From the NCBI GenBank assembly GCA_021234155.1, contig JAJEKV010000071.1:6260236-6324235 (forward strand): DNA of 64,000 nt, given 5' to 3'. Below the pieces are notes generated by a model. It had not been told where the DNA came from. It did not search any database and was given only the letters and a program-made list of their open reading frames with translations. Source of the stretch: Isoetes taiwanensis. Taxonomy: Eukaryota; Streptophyta; Lycopodiopsida; Isoetales; Isoetaceae. The first letter of the stretch is position 1; each line of letters begins with the position of its first letter. Below, piece by piece: positions 10,133-21,633 of the stretch. A program made the position numbers and the translations under genes.

Positions 10133-11649
10133 CTTAAATTCTGCACTTGTTGCCTTTCCTTGAACAGACTTTGGAGGCCATTTCATTATCTCAAATTGCG
10201 CTCTCGCTTGCTCAAACTGATCTAGAGAAGGTGAGACAAACTTATTTTTTTCATTTTTCTTGTTCGCCTCAGATGAGATTTCCATTAGCTTTAGCATTGG
10301 AGTGTCATGTGCAATGATCCTGGCCGCACGCATGCCCCACCTTTGCCTATATTCTGAGCTTTCTCCTGAAAGCAACTGCATTGCCCTCATTGAATGTTGA
10401 CCAGCAATTACTACAAACCTCGTATCTTTACTGCAAGCTTCACTCAAATTCTTTATGGAACGAGGTTGCAAAGTAATAGGATCTATAGGCAATAGATCAG
10501 CTGTCTCAGGAGTGCTAGTAGGATGTCGTAACATTTCATTCCTTAGCCATTGCATGTGACTTGGATTATACTTCCTATAGTTCCATTGGGCAAATTCCTT
10601 CGATATACTAAGGTCGGGAATGATGCAGTTATCGACATTAATCATAATAGGAAGTGGAAAACCAAATATAAAGTAATCTGAGCCCCTTTGGACTGCATCT
10701 TCAATGTTAAGCTGTTGTTTGTTCTTCTTACTCTTCGAACTCCCTGTCTCAATAACTTGCTTCCCTTTAGATGCCACATCCACAACCCTTACATCATCAT
10801 CTAACTTCTCAATAATAGCAGATCCTTCGTTTATAGAACTGGCATCAATACGTCTTCTTTTTGTTAAAGGTTTCTCCTTCCCCTCTTCTTGAGATTTCCT
10901 TTTTTTATTCACTGCATCCTCTTTGTCATTTGAGGTTTTTTCCTTCTCTGCTTCTTGAGACCTTCTTTTCTTCTTTTGTACATCATCTGTACCCTTCTCC
11001 TTCTCTCCGTCCTGTGACTTTCTAACCTTCCTTTGTGCATCATTTGTACCTTTTTCCTTTTCCCCTTCTCGAGACTTTTTATTTTTCTTTTCATCATCTT
11101 CCTTCTCTCCTTTTGAAGCATCTTTTTTCTTCTTCAATAATTTCGAACAGTTTTGAATACCGTTAGGCTTCTTATTTGCAAATTTTGCATAAACTTGAGA
11201 ACCTGTATCCTCTCTCGATAATTTGACACAAACCATACGTAGCCCATCCTTAAGATCATCATGGGAAGACAAACCAGCTGCTTTTAAATTGTTATAGCTA
11301 GACAACTTCCAACCATAACGTCTACAACTGACCTTAATTTCTTCGGTCTGTGCCATCTTAGTGATATCAAAATTTTCAAAGGACAAAGTATAACCATAGA
11401 CTTTATTATCTGTCGTATCTTCCACCAAGGCTTCAAGGACACAATTGCCATCTTCTCCGGGCACATCTTCAAGTTTTAACAATATTCCATAGATGTGTCT
11501 ATCTTCATCCAACAAGCAGACCTCATTACATGTTGTATACCCTTCTATGACTTCAAAAAACCATTTCTTCTGTAATAGATCTTGCTTCATATCATACCCT
11601 TCAAAACTAACATCTTCCAATGAGATTGCTCTGAATTTTGCATTCATAT
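10133..11649 (-). pseudogene. Exon 1 of the fusion gene: N-terminal region, basic repeats, ParB-like domain
   Basis: 505 codons, open throughout. Residues about 1-165 are a globular N-terminal region I do not recognise. Residues about 170-265 are four imperfect 20-22 residue Lys/Glu repeats around the phrase GEKEKGTDDVQKKKR, probably a nuclear-localising or nucleic-acid-contacting linker. Residues about 310-505 look ParB-like: a FPLPIMINVDNCIIPDLSI lead-in, a long alpha-rich stretch, then RFVVIAGQHSMRAMQLL, where bacterial ParB has its (V/I)xxGxHR box, followed by RWGMRAARII. The exon ends AEFK with a GTGATT donor and the next exon begins EFDQIAK, restoring frame. ParB-family boxes bind or hydrolyse CTP, or act as nucleases; activity here is not shown by the sequence. 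Confidence 0.65.
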
Positions 11650-11720
11650 CTGTAAGGAAAAAACATAGGGACAAATATTAATAAAAATTGATGCCACAAC
11701 TTAATTTTAGAAAAACGAAA

Positions 11721-13563
11721 CTTCCAACTTGTGTTGGAAGTCAATTCAACCATAAGATTACAAAACCAACTTGTGTTGGAAGTTCTACGAACATTCAAAA
11801 CCTCCAATTAAACATCAAACAAAAAATGACCTTTTAGACAATCCACCTACAATCTGGAAGATCCGTCTCAAAAATTAACTAGAGCTCTCACTAAGAAGTG
11901 TTGCACCCAACTTGTCTTGGAAGAACAAATATTAATTTTAGGAAAACGAAACTTCCAACTTGTGTTGGAAGTTCTATAAGATTCCAGTTCAACCATAAGA
12001 TTACAAAACCAACTTGTGTTGGAAGTTCTAGGAACATTCAAAACCTCCAATTCAACATCAAACAAAAAATGACCTTTTAGACAATCCACCTACAATCTGG
12101 AAGATCCTTCTCAAAAATTAACTAGAGCTCTCACTAAGAAGTGTTGCACCCAACTTGCCTTGGAAGAACTTCAAAACTCCAGTTCAACCAAAAAACTAGA
12201 AAATCAAACCTCCAACACATGTTGGAAGAAAGCAAACCTCAATTTTGTATACCTATGAACTCAACCCTAAACCTTCACAAAGATAAGGACCTCTATACAA
12301 AAAAACTTCGGATGTTGAAAAACAAGCAAAACCTCCATTTTGTATACCTAGCAACTCCATTCATAATTCATTCTAGAAGTTAATATGACCATGACTCAAA
12401 GACTTCCAACTTGTGTTGGAAGCAAACCCCAAATTTTATTCTTTGAAACCCTAACCAAATTTAAGAAGACAAAACCCAAGTTTCTAGGAACATTCAAAAC
12501 CTTCAAACAAAAGATGACCTTTTAGACAATCCAGCTATAATCTAGAAGACCTATCTCAAAAATTAGCTAGAGCTCTAGTTCAACCAGAAAGCTACAGTAC
12601 CAAACTTCCAACACATGTTGGAAGCAAGCAAACCTCAATTTTGTATACCTATCAACAAACTTCAAAAGGTTGGCCACAACAAATATATGGAAAAAAAAAA
12701 AGGGTTCAAAGTAGGTGGTGCTTCATTAAATGAACCTCACTTGGTATGAGAAGCTTACTTCCAACTTGCGTTGGAAGTTCTTTGCAACTCCAATTCAACA
12801 TCAAAAAAATGTTGGGAGGTGGTTGCTAGTTTATTAAAGTTAAGCATGACTATAAAGCTATGAAACCAAACTTCCAGCACATGTTTGAAGCTAGGTTAGA
12901 GAATCTAGTTTTAACTTCCAACTTGCGTTGGAAGTTCTTTGCAAATCCTACTCAAACCCAACAAATGTTGGTTGCTAGTTATTAAAACTATGCATAACTA
13001 TAAAGTTACAAAACCAAACTTCCAACACATGTTGGAAGCTAGCTAAGAGAATCTAATTGTTCTAACTTCATGTTGGAAGTTAGCAACAACTAAGATCTTA
13101 GAAATATTCATTTCCAAGCACATAGTGCTTCACTTGGATCTCACTTGGAATTAAAAGCTTACTTCCAACTTGTGTTGGAAGTTCTTTCCAAATCCTACTC
13201 AACCCCAACAAATGTTGGTTGCTAGTTATTAAAACTATGCATAACTATAAAGTTACAAAACCAAACTTCCAACATGTGTTGGAAGCTAGCTAAGAGAATC
13301 TAGTTTTAAACCTCAAGACATTATAATATGTAACTTCCAACTCATGTTGGAAGTTAGCAACAACTACAAAACCAAACTTCCAACACATGTTGGAAGCTAG
13401 CTAAGAGAATCTAGGTTTAAACCTCAGACATTATAATATGTAACTTCCAACTCATGTTGGAAGTTAGCAACAACTAAGATCTTAAAAATCCATTTTCAAG
13501 CACATAGTGCTTCACTTGGATCTCACTTGGAATTAAAAGTTTACTTCCAACTTGTGTTGGAAG
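11721..13563. repeat. Array of 20-bp palindromes CTTCCAAC-N4-GTTGGAAG between the divergent E1 genes
   Basis: Thirteen copies with perfect 8-bp arms start at 11721, 11952, 12403, 12605, 12758, 12915, 13019, 13162, 13266, 13334, 13377, 13444 and 13544. About six degenerate or half copies are interspersed (11766, 11906, 12009, 12149, 12211, 12871). The 4-bp spacer varies: TTGT five times, ACAT three, TTGC two, TCAT two, ATGT one. Some copies lie in longer tandem units (243-bp unit at 11828 and 12071; related units in 12750-13600), but their spacing is irregular. They lie upstream of the fusion gene, probably in its 5' intron or promoter. Arm conservation with spacer drift is what protein-binding sites show. 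Confidence 0.9.
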
Positions 13564-15701
13564 TTCTTTCTAAATCCTACTCAACCCCAACAAATGTTGT
13601 TATGTTGGTTACTAGTTTATTAAAACCATGCATGACTATAAAGCTACAAAACCTAACTCAATAAATTATAAATCTAGGCAAAAACTAAACCTCAATGACT
13701 AAGACCTTAAAAAAGACATAGCAGGAAGCAATGCTTTATTGTCTAAAGCAAGAAATCTCATTTATTCATAAACTCAGCAAAATATAATGCACAGAATTCT
13801 TAAATTATTATTGTCATGCTACATAGTTTTGTGAAAGAAAGAAAACACACCTCTTTTAGTTGCCATCAATATGCAATAGCCTCAATATCCAATAGCCACA
13901 AATGATCTGTCATAATTTTAGGTGAAGATTGTCATTGGGTATAAAGAAATTGTAATCTCTTACGGTTCTATAGAATAGAACCGATGTTAATTCTTTATTG
14001 TGTATCTGAGAAAACATATGTGTTTATTGTGTGTCTAAGAAAACATAATGAAAATTGATGAGGATACCTGGGAAGAAATCTTGCAGTTATCACTACTCTG
14101 GACCTGTTTAGTATTTCTTTGCAACAGTTTAAGCACTGATTTGCACGAGATTAATGCTTCTTTGCACCAACTAAACCAGGATTACGCTTCACAAACACTT
14201 AAGAAGCTGATGTTTTGCAACAATTTTGAGAGACAGAAACGTATTTTTATGCTGTATTGCAGTAATCCTTCAGCCACAGTACTTAAGCCACAGTAAAAAG
14301 ATACATACTTCTCCACCTTTCTTGCAGTAATCCTTCTGTTACAGTAAACCTTCCTTCTGATACAATAATCACTCCGACACAGTAGCCATAGTAGAAAGCA
14401 ACATGTGCACTCCGCCCTTAGCCAAAACACGGCCGCCAAACACAATGGCAGAGCAAAAACGAATCGGAACAAAAAGGAGGAAAAAAAAAAAAAAAAAAAA
14501 GAACGAAAAAATCGGCATGTAATTCAAACTTTGATACACGTGGCATATAACCGAAAGAAATAATGGCATTAAAAATATATTAACGTTAATAAAACACACA
14601 TGGAATTAAAAACGTTTGTGGCAACGAATCTTGTAATTCAAAATTTCTTTTCCCGCATTCGAAGATCAAGGCCCAAGGCTGAAAGCATCTGAATCCTACA
14701 GCACTTCCACGATCATGGATCTGCAAGAGGTAAATCATAGCAAACTAATAAAATAAACACATTCAAAGTATGATTTGAATACTCCAAACCATTTCTTGAT
14801 TCGCAATATTCAATTTTATACTTTCTTGGGGCCGATCTCATGTTTAGACCAGCCCTATCCAAAGATTTACAGTTAAGAAATGCAACCAGGAATCTTGATC
14901 TGTGCGCGCTGATGCATGGTCGAATCTCCATTATCTGTTACCTGCAATGTTGTCCCCAAAGATCAGAGCGCTGAGAAACAAATGGTGTGACAAACTCGGC
15001 ATACAAAATGGAAGATTGAAGCAATCAAAAAGCAAACCAAACTTAGCTTACAGATCTTAGAACAGATGGCATGGCTTCGGCAAACGATTTGGCAAACAGC
15101 AGCAGTTCTGCCATGATAATGCACCCATACCAATCCCGTCACATTTTACAACAGATAGCAAGGCTTCGGCACAAATTTTAGAATAGATGGCATGGCTTTG
15201 GCAAACAATCTGGCTTCAGCACGATTTGGAGCAAAGGATTTGGCTTCAGCACGATTTGGGTGCTCCAACTGAAGCGCAATCTCTGGATGTTGAGCCCTCC
15301 AATTCAACATCAAAAAAATTCACTCCGCCCCATCATAAAGATCAAGCAATTTCTGAGATGATTTGCTTCAAGAAATCCAAGAAACAAACCCTCGCCGTGA
15401 GGAAAGATTCGAAAAACAGAAGATTCAGGTGTAAGAGAAGACATAGAACGGAGGTGGAGAAGAAGGGACTGGATCAAGGGCAAAATCGATGGAAAGAAGG
15501 GCAAAAAAGGGTAGAATAAGGTAAACGATTTGGCTTCGGCCGCGATTTGACCCATGATTACGCCATGACCTAATGGTTGACCCATGCCAGACCTCACCCT
15601 AGTTTTAGAATGCATAGAGTTTAGAGTTTTTCCAACCCTAACCCTAAATCCGAAAAGTCCCATTCATGCAGTTTGTTGTGATTTTTTTTTTTCCCTTATA
15701 A
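13564..15701. other. Non-coding part of the E1 intergenic region
   Basis: No supported gene. It holds an A-run of about 20 at 14479-14499 and short repeated phrases such as ATTTGGCTTCAGCACGATTTGG near 15205-15265. A 110-codon rightward ORF at 15187-15519 has no recognisable feature. Promoters or 5' exons of the two divergent E1 genes are expected here but cannot be fixed by eye. Confidence 0.5.
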
Positions 15702-16626
15702 CCAACGTATGTTGGATGCAGCTTTGGTGTTGGGTTTTTTTTTTTTTTTGTCTTATAACCAACATATGCTGGATTTGCACCTTAAATTTCATTTCATTTC
15801 GACTCCTCATTTAGTTAGGCCTAGGCTTTAAATTGTTTTTTTTAATTACCTAACCAATATATATTCTACGCAATTTAAAAGCGGGTCCTAATTTTATTAT
15901 TATTATTATTTATCCAGCCCATGTTGGAACGTTGCGTTTTTTGAAATATTCAAGACATCAACATTGCACCCTAAATTTCATTTCGACTCCTTATTCACCC
16001 ACATGCTTTAGATTGTTTTTTTTCTTAATTATCTAACTAATATCGTGCCATGCTATTTAAGGCTATTAGTTTCAGTTTTCTTACTATTCCTGTTGTATGT
16101 TTCAGTTTTCTTACTATTCATCCAACGTGTGTTGGAAGTTTGTTCATGTGTTTCTTGAGTACTTTCTATAAACTAACCATTTTCACTAATTCTCGTCACT
16201 TTGGTATTTGCATAGGTTGGAGCTAAGAGAAGCGAGCCATGTCATTGTGGTCTTTAAGGTGCATATAACTACTTATTTTCATTAAGTAGGTCATGCAAAT
16301 TGACTTAGCTTTAGAGTAATATTTGCATTTTCTTTGACACCTTTGAGCAACGCCTTTTGATATCAATGTGTGTCAATGGGGGCATGGTCTAAAGAGTAAC
16401 ATTAGTTGGACATAAGTAGCCTCAATAATGCAAGAAAATGTATTATTTTTCTTCCTTTGTGGCTAGTAACAATTTGATAGTCTAAGGCAGCCGACAAGAT
16501 TTTGGAAAACTTAACCTCTTTTGTCAAATGTAAGCAAAAGAACCTAAGACTTAATGAGGTGTCTTATGTAGTGCTTTGTTATATATGGTTCTGATGGATT
16601 GGCCTTGTAACATTCAACATGTGTTG
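15702..16626. repeat. Scattered palindromes of the CTTCCAAC family upstream of the DUF7869 gene
   Basis: Degenerate members at 15702 (CCAACGTATGTTGG), 15759 (CCAACATATGCTGG), about 15914 (half), 16121 (TCCAACGTGTGTTGGAAG) and about 16613 (CAACATGTGTTGGAA). The last lies in the first intron of the DUF7869 gene. With the 11.7-13.6 kb array, the family flanks both divergent transcription units and is not seen in their coding exons. Confidence 0.75.
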
Positions 16627-19600
16627 GAACTCTTTTACTATAGGTTCAAGAAGCTTGAAACAAATACATATTGGCATACCTATACAAAAATCAAGGCCAC
16701 TATGGCATCTCAGGTGTGTACGCCAGTAACCACTCAAAATAGGATATGTAATGTTTTATTATGACCATCATAACCGAACAGAAGTGCTACTTATACAGAG
16801 CGAGAAAGTAGAAGAAGGAATGCATGTTATGCTGGTGGCAAATGGTGCAAACATAGCCGAAGGAACAATATTCACCATGGACCCAAATAGATATTGCCAC
16901 AACCAAATATTAGGCGATGGATATGCCAGCATTTCTCTAAAGGTTGTCTATGAAAATCCGATTACTCCATCACATGATTATCTACTAGAGCACATTGGTT
17001 CTTTTGTGAGATGGAAGCAGAGCAATTTGAGACCACATTTTGGAGAAGCATCGGTGATTGAAGTTCATGCTTCTAGTTCCAAAGATACAGCATTTCCTAT
17101 AGAACATAGTCAGAAGTTCGATCGAGGTAACAGATCTACATGGCCAGGGCATACGGTCGTCGTCCTCGACAAGGAGAAAAATAAGTTGGGATTTGCTTTT
17201 ATTGTTGTGGCTTTTACAAATGAAGTTGTTGATGGTGCCTATTTAGGAGAAGATGACCTCGGGATTACGGTGTTTGAGATCGTAGTTGGTGTTAAGCCAT
17301 TCGAGATTGGAAAACTGATACGGTGGCCAATCAATAATTTAGCATTGCTCAATGGAGAATCATTGCTTAGACCAGTTCATGCAATTGATGAAAAAGATAA
17401 TAGCAACATGAATAAATACAAGCGTCCTTACCGTTTTATAAAGAGGAAGAAGGCTAAATCAATAGTGAAAGAAGTCAAGAACGATCCTTGTGATATGGAG
17501 AATATTGCTAGCGTGGCATCTATTGATTGTTGTCCAGATCATTGTTGCCAATATGCTGATAGAAAGAAAATTTTCATTGCACGAAGTGAGTATCATTCTT
17601 TAAAATTTGAAGACCAAACAACTTTTACCTATGATAGTTTGGCAGCAAGTGTGAAAGACGAAGATGGAAAATACAAGGGCATGTTATTTGATGGAAACAT
17701 TGTGTGTTGTAAAGGATGGTATACAATCTACGGAATTTGTAAGGCCACTTTTTATAATAGGAGAAATAAGTGGCTTAATGGAGCAAAAAAGGGCGTGCAT
17801 GGAAACAAACTTGTAATGCGATGTACAGAAAGGATGGAGGCTGCAAAGGTGGCACTTACACAATTGGTAGATGTTACAGCTAATCAAATGCCACACCGAA
17901 GCAGAATTACATGTGATGGAGAGAGAGATTATCAAAAGGTGATGCCGCCGACTTATAATATGAAGTCCATGTTAAAGGAAGTGAATGAATCTCTAAGCAT
18001 GCAAGGGCTACCCCACATCTCCCAATCTAGTTTTAGTCGAATGTGGAATAAGGATTTTAATGATGTCCTTGTTTCAAGAGAAAATAGCAGCTTCTCAAAA
18101 TGCGAAACATGTACAGATTTGAAGAACAAACTGGACAGCACAAAAAATCCACAAGAGAGGGAGATACTTCTTCATAAAATTGACAGACACAACATGGAGC
18201 AAAAAAGTTGTCGTAATGTTTACTATTCGTGGAGATATTTGTCTTTTGGCAGTCCACAAGAATATCTGTGTTTGATACATGATAAGATGGATCAAAAGAA
18301 GACATGCATTCCGAGACTAAGACCAAATCCAAACACTACAAAGAATGCTATGCAATTGCCTATGGCTTTAACAGGAATTCTCACTCATGGGCATGGCCCT
18401 TCTGCTTATGGCCATTTTGCCACATGGAATTGGTCATTTGACCCAAACTTTACAATAGGTTCTATTGCAAAATGTTTGTGGAGTTTAGAGGGTTTTAATG
18501 ATGGAGATAGAGGGGATTTGACTCCAACTTTTACTTCAGCAACGCAACCCCTTCATAAAGCATTGTTGACAAGAACAGATGGTAAGCAATTAGCGAGAGA
18601 AGAACATGGTGATTTTAAGCCCCTGCCAAAAGTTCTACTTTTACAGGTGGACAATTGTGTCTCTGAGAATAAAAATAGATATGTCTTGGCATACTTGGCG
18701 TTGTTAGTAGCAAGGGGACATTTCAAAGAAATATTGATGGCATTTCTTATGGTTGGGCATACACACGAAGATATTGATGCTTTCTTTAGCAGAGTTGGAG
18801 AAAGCTTAAGAATGCGACATGCTCACACTTTGCCTCAATTATTTGAAGTGTTTGAAACATGTGTATCTGCTAAAAATGTTCCATATCTCATACAAGAAGT
18901 TCCTGACTTTAAGAAATTTGTGGATGGCTATATAGAAGATGGACGCAATAAGTTGGTAGGGCATACCAAGCCATTACACTTTCGTTTTTATCTAGATGAT
19001 AAAGGAGCTCCAAAAATGCAGTATAAGGTGCACCCTAAGCAGGCATTATGGGAACCCGAAGCCGGTGTTGAACTTTTTAAAAAAGATGGAGATGTACAAA
19101 TATTACCTGAAGGTGAACCTGAGCCAGTGCCACTTACTGAACATATGAGAGAGGAGGAAAATATTATATCAGGTATTTCAAAATATATAGATTTTTGGAA
19201 AATAGGCTTGGAACGTCGTTATGGACAATCTTCCAATTATCATGAGGTAGTGAGACCAATTATTGCCTATTGGGAAAATGTTATAAAAGAGATAAAGGCA
19301 TCTCCAATAAAAAATACCAAGTTACAAGACGGATTTTGGCCCCGCTCACAATGGATGCTCCATCATGAGGCACATTTAGCTCCTACAATGATTGAATACG
19401 ACGAAGAACAGCATGAAGTGGTATATTGTGGCCCTGCAAGTGGTAAACCAAAAGAGGAATTTAAACCCGAAAAAGACATCATGGAGGGTATGTTTGTCAT
19501 TGTGAGGCCTAATGACGTGAAAGAGACTCCTTTTTGGCTAGGGGCTGCATTTACTAAACCGACTAAACACAATGACGGACAAAAAGATTGTCTTCGGATT

Positions 19601-19843
19601 CACGTTCAATGGTGGAAGCCACTCAGTAGAGGTAGCAAAACTTTGAAAGCTCAATACAAAGATTGTTGGACAAAAAAGTGGAAACCAAATCCAAGTGAAC
19701 AACGACAATGGGTAGACGTCCAATCAGTAATCTATAGTTGGAAAGCAAAATCCTCTGCTGTTTCTATGAAATGTCTTCAAGCGATACCTGAAGATGTTGT
19801 TGCAATTGTTCAAAATCATTTGGAATTATGTACTGCTGAGTGA
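16239..19843 (+). CDS. DUF8039-like + DUF7869 protein, probable transposase of E1
   Basis: Proposed exons 16239-16258, 16644-16713 and 16799-19843 (GT-AG introns, phases consistent) give 1,044 residues; a start at 16751 in the large exon would give 1,030. Residues about 37-105 and 145-215 are two modules of the DUF8039 type (ANGANIAEGTIF...LGDGYASISLKV...IGSFVRWK; then LGEDDLG...IGKLIRWP). From about 274 comes a Cys-rich start (CCPDHCC), GWYTIYGICKATFYNRRNKW, and a CETC knuckle near 465. Then follows the DUF7869 domain: D525/D528 in HDKMDQKK, LTHGHGPSAYGHF near 558, D648 in LQVDNCVSENKNRY, and GHTHEDID at 683-690. These acidic positions fit an RNase H-like transposase core; that is family inference. 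A short 5' exon beginning at an acceptor at 16216 precedes the ATG. Unlike every other large gene here, the main exon has no stop or frameshift, so this copy could be recent or active. Confidence 0.85.
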
Positions 19844-20000
19844 TTTATATGAATTCAAAAGTCTTTTGCATTTATTCATTTTGTTATATATATGTATCTT
19901 TATATAGTTTTTTTCCTTGAATATTTAAATAAATATTGAGATGTGATGAAGATCAAGCAATCAAAGTTTCAATTTGAAAATATAGATATGTCTAAAAACT

Positions 20001-20025
20001 TTGAATAAGTCTAATTTTTCCTAAA
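20001..20025 (-). repeat. E1 right TIR
   Basis: Reverse complement starts TTTAGG, A/T-rich, then TTAGACTTATTCAA, matching 3207-3231 with three mismatches. It is followed by TA (20026-20027), the duplicated target also found at 3205-3206. Confidence 0.72.
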
Positions 20026-21131
20026 TAAGTGGGACACAGAGTTTTTGACATGTCCATAGCTGCTCACAGAAGAATACCAAATCCCCAGGGATCTCTACCG
20101 TGCCTTTGATATCTGCTTGCTTCTTGGGACTCATATGATGGCAGCGGCCACCCTTTTTTTTTTTGGCCGACAAAGGCACGGTTCTTTATGTTGGACTCCC
20201 ATCATTGTCGGTCGTAAGCTTCGCCATTCCATACAATAGAGATCAATGCTAGCATTGACGGGGATCCTCCATGTGCGACCAAGAAAGTCAAGTCTTCCCC
20301 GCTTCTCGACTTCCCTCATGTTTACTATGATGCCCATCCGGGGCCATAAATTCCTCTCTCACCTCACCAAAGACGGGACTTGACAACAAGGCAAAGCTCT
20401 CGCCTTTTGTCGCCCTTTGTTGGGTCCACCGACTTCCCCAAAGGTATGGCTATAACAATCTCCATGAACCAAGACACGCCGACCGGGACGAGGGGTCTTT
20501 GATGTAACTACATTTTGTGCCTTGGTAGCAACTGGCTTCTAAGATAAACATGGTAAGAAAATGGCATGTATCCACTTAGCACGATGATTAACGTGATATA
20601 TGAAATGGGCAAGTCGCCATTTGAAGAAAATAAAAGACGTCGCCATTTGAAAATGCCTCTCTAATCTTAATGAGGTGCATGAGTTGCGCCATTTCCTATT
20701 CATGCACCTCATTAAGACCGAGAGGAGACTTCGTAGGCATCCTCGAGATGGCACACAAGCCATTTACATGAAATGGTGCACCTCGCCATCTCGAGGATGC
20801 CTTCATCAGTCTCCTTGTCTAATGAGTGCATGGAGGAAATAAGCCAATATGCACCTCATTAGACCAAAGGGAGATTTCGTAGGCATCCTCGAAATGGCAC
20901 AGATGCGTCATTTCATATAGCTACGGCTACTTAAGTTAAACCTCCTAAATACCGAGGTCACGCTATTTCTATATGGAAGGGGTGGCCACGGCTTGACCAC
21001 GCACTCCATGATATAGAAATGGCGTGTCCAAGCACCATTATAGTAGCCTATGCTAGTCTAAAAAGATAAGAATCAAACAAGAGAGAGACTAACCCGAGCG
21101 GCTCACGGATTTTCAGCGAAGATTGCGCCAT
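20026..21131 (-). pseudogene. 5' part of the E0 ParB/methyltransferase-like gene
   Basis: Leftward. Exon 1 (21131-21094) reads MAQSSLKIREPLG with a GTTAGT donor and is nearly identical to the first exon of the E2 gene at 43585. After a region with hairpins and frame changes (including an A11 run near 20155-20165), an open segment runs IKGTVEIPGDLVFFCEQLW...KLCVPL straight into E1. It continues in frame at 3206 as MSYIVRAKLSGNMPALMDSRW. The gene is therefore split by E1 into pieces 17 kb apart. The N-terminal sequence has no domain I recognise. Confidence 0.62.
20669..20801. repeat. Two perfect hairpins in the E0 5' intron
   Basis: Arms AATGAGGTGCATGA (20669-20682) and its complement (20700-20713), with the loop containing TTGCGCCATTT. 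Then 17-bp arms GGCATCCTCGAGATGGC (20736-20752) and complement (20785-20801). Similar sequence recurs unpaired near 20855-20900. Degenerate AATRGCGC-type palindromes are also nearby (20948-20967; 21018-21039). Confidence 0.75.
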
Positions 21132-21189
21132 TGTATTTGTATGTCATATAAATACACGTCCATATAATTATTACTCCAACTTTTTTTGG

Positions 21190-21600
21190 CCGCTCCCGGA
21201 TCAAAAGCTAGAGAGAGAAGGCAATTGAATAGGAGAGAGAGAATGTTGCGCTAGGCGTTGAAGGGGGCGAGGAGAGGCAAAAAAGAAATGAAATGAAATG
21301 AAAAGTGGCACAAAAGAAAAAAGATAAGTCCCTAAAAAGGAAATGAACCCGCGAAAAGAATTGTTTTCCCGCTTGGCGTGGTCGCCTCTCAAATTTTTCA
21401 AATTTGAATTTGCCTTGATCCGCCTCTCCAAATTTTTTCAAATTTGAATTTGCCGTCTGCCTCTCCAAATTTTTTCAAATGTGAATTTGAATTTGCTTGT
21501 CCGCCTCTCCCAAGTTTGAAATTTGAATTTCCCGCCTGCTCATCTATCAATTTTAAAAAGTGCCCGCCCGTATTTTGAAGTTTGAATTTTCCCGTCTGTA
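21190..21600. promoter_or_regulatory. Putative 5' region of the E0 ParB/MTase gene, with AT-rich minisatellite
   Basis: On the minus strand this precedes exon 1 and matches the region before the E2 gene (about 43130-43560): repeated AAATTCAAATTTGAAAAAAT units separated by GGCGG, then CTCTCTCTAGC runs. On the plus strand about three units of 45-50 bp lie at 21385-21500. Sharing in two copies suggests an element-specific promoter; no TATA position is assigned. Confidence 0.5.
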
Positions 21601-21633
21601 GACTTGCCTTCATAATGAGGGCCTTTCATTGTC

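Larger units (their letters stand above)
3981..11649 (-). pseudogene. ParB-like + DNA-methyltransferase-like + FCP1-type phosphatase fusion gene (E1, broken)
   Basis: Reconstructed leftward gene. Exon 1 is 11649-10133 (ATG 11647). Exon 2 is 10040-9282. Exon 3 starts at 9194 and runs through the methyltransferase motif and acidic tail to 8016. The phosphatase exon starts at 7700, is split by a Helitron at 7356/4550, and continues to a stop at 3981. Splice sites are canonical and phases agree (AAG|GT..CAG|GAG; GAG|GT..CAG|AGC; TTAG|GTGAAG..AATAG|AT). The last junction fuses the acidic tail to the FCP1 domain in frame. Damage: in-frame TAA 8909-8907; one extra A in the run near 8616-8625; an extra G near 8310; the Helitron; a frame change and a TAA near 4290-4370. 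The acceptor just upstream of the ATG implies an untranslated 5' exon beyond the palindrome array. The fusion of these three domains is unfamiliar to me. Alternative: two adjacent genes, ParB/MTase and phosphatase. Confidence 0.65.
3207..20025. mobile_element. E1: 16.8-kb DNA transposon with divergent ParB/MTase/FCP1 and DUF7869 genes
   Basis: Both ends carry an imperfect TIR of about 25 bp (TTTAG, then A/T-rich, then TTAGACTTATTCAA; three mismatches), and TA is repeated outside each end (3205-3206 and 20026-20027). On the minus strand, removing 3207-20025 plus one TA joins two coding segments of E0 in one frame (codons for VPL, then MSYIVRAKL), which supports these exact ends. The cargo is a leftward ParB-like/methyltransferase-like/FCP1 fusion gene (broken), a palindrome array, and a rightward DUF7869 gene (apparently intact). 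A Helitron is nested at 4550-7356. DUF7869 proteins are common in plant repeats and carry RNase H-like motifs, so the rightward gene is the probable transposase; that role is an inference. Confidence 0.75.

Noticed and set aside
7237-11674. Bacterial or phage contamination because of ParB and methyltransferase motifs
   Set aside because: The gene has several GT-AG introns, low GC like its surroundings, and is fused to a plant-type FCP1 domain and interrupted by a Helitron.
11700-12380. Short ORFs repeating SNTSW
   Set aside because: They are translations of the CTTCCAAC palindromes and have no protein support.
11721-13563. CRISPR-like array of short palindromic repeats
   Set aside because: Spacing is irregular, the repeats themselves have variable centres, there are no uniform unique spacers, and the setting is eukaryotic with introns.
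14479-14499. Poly-A run as a retrotransposon tail
   Set aside because: No target duplication or reverse-transcriptase sequence adjoins it.
16576-16764. Small independent ORF overlapping the DUF7869 start
   Set aside because: Its middle part is exon 2 of the DUF7869 gene, and its end runs through an 85-bp intron.
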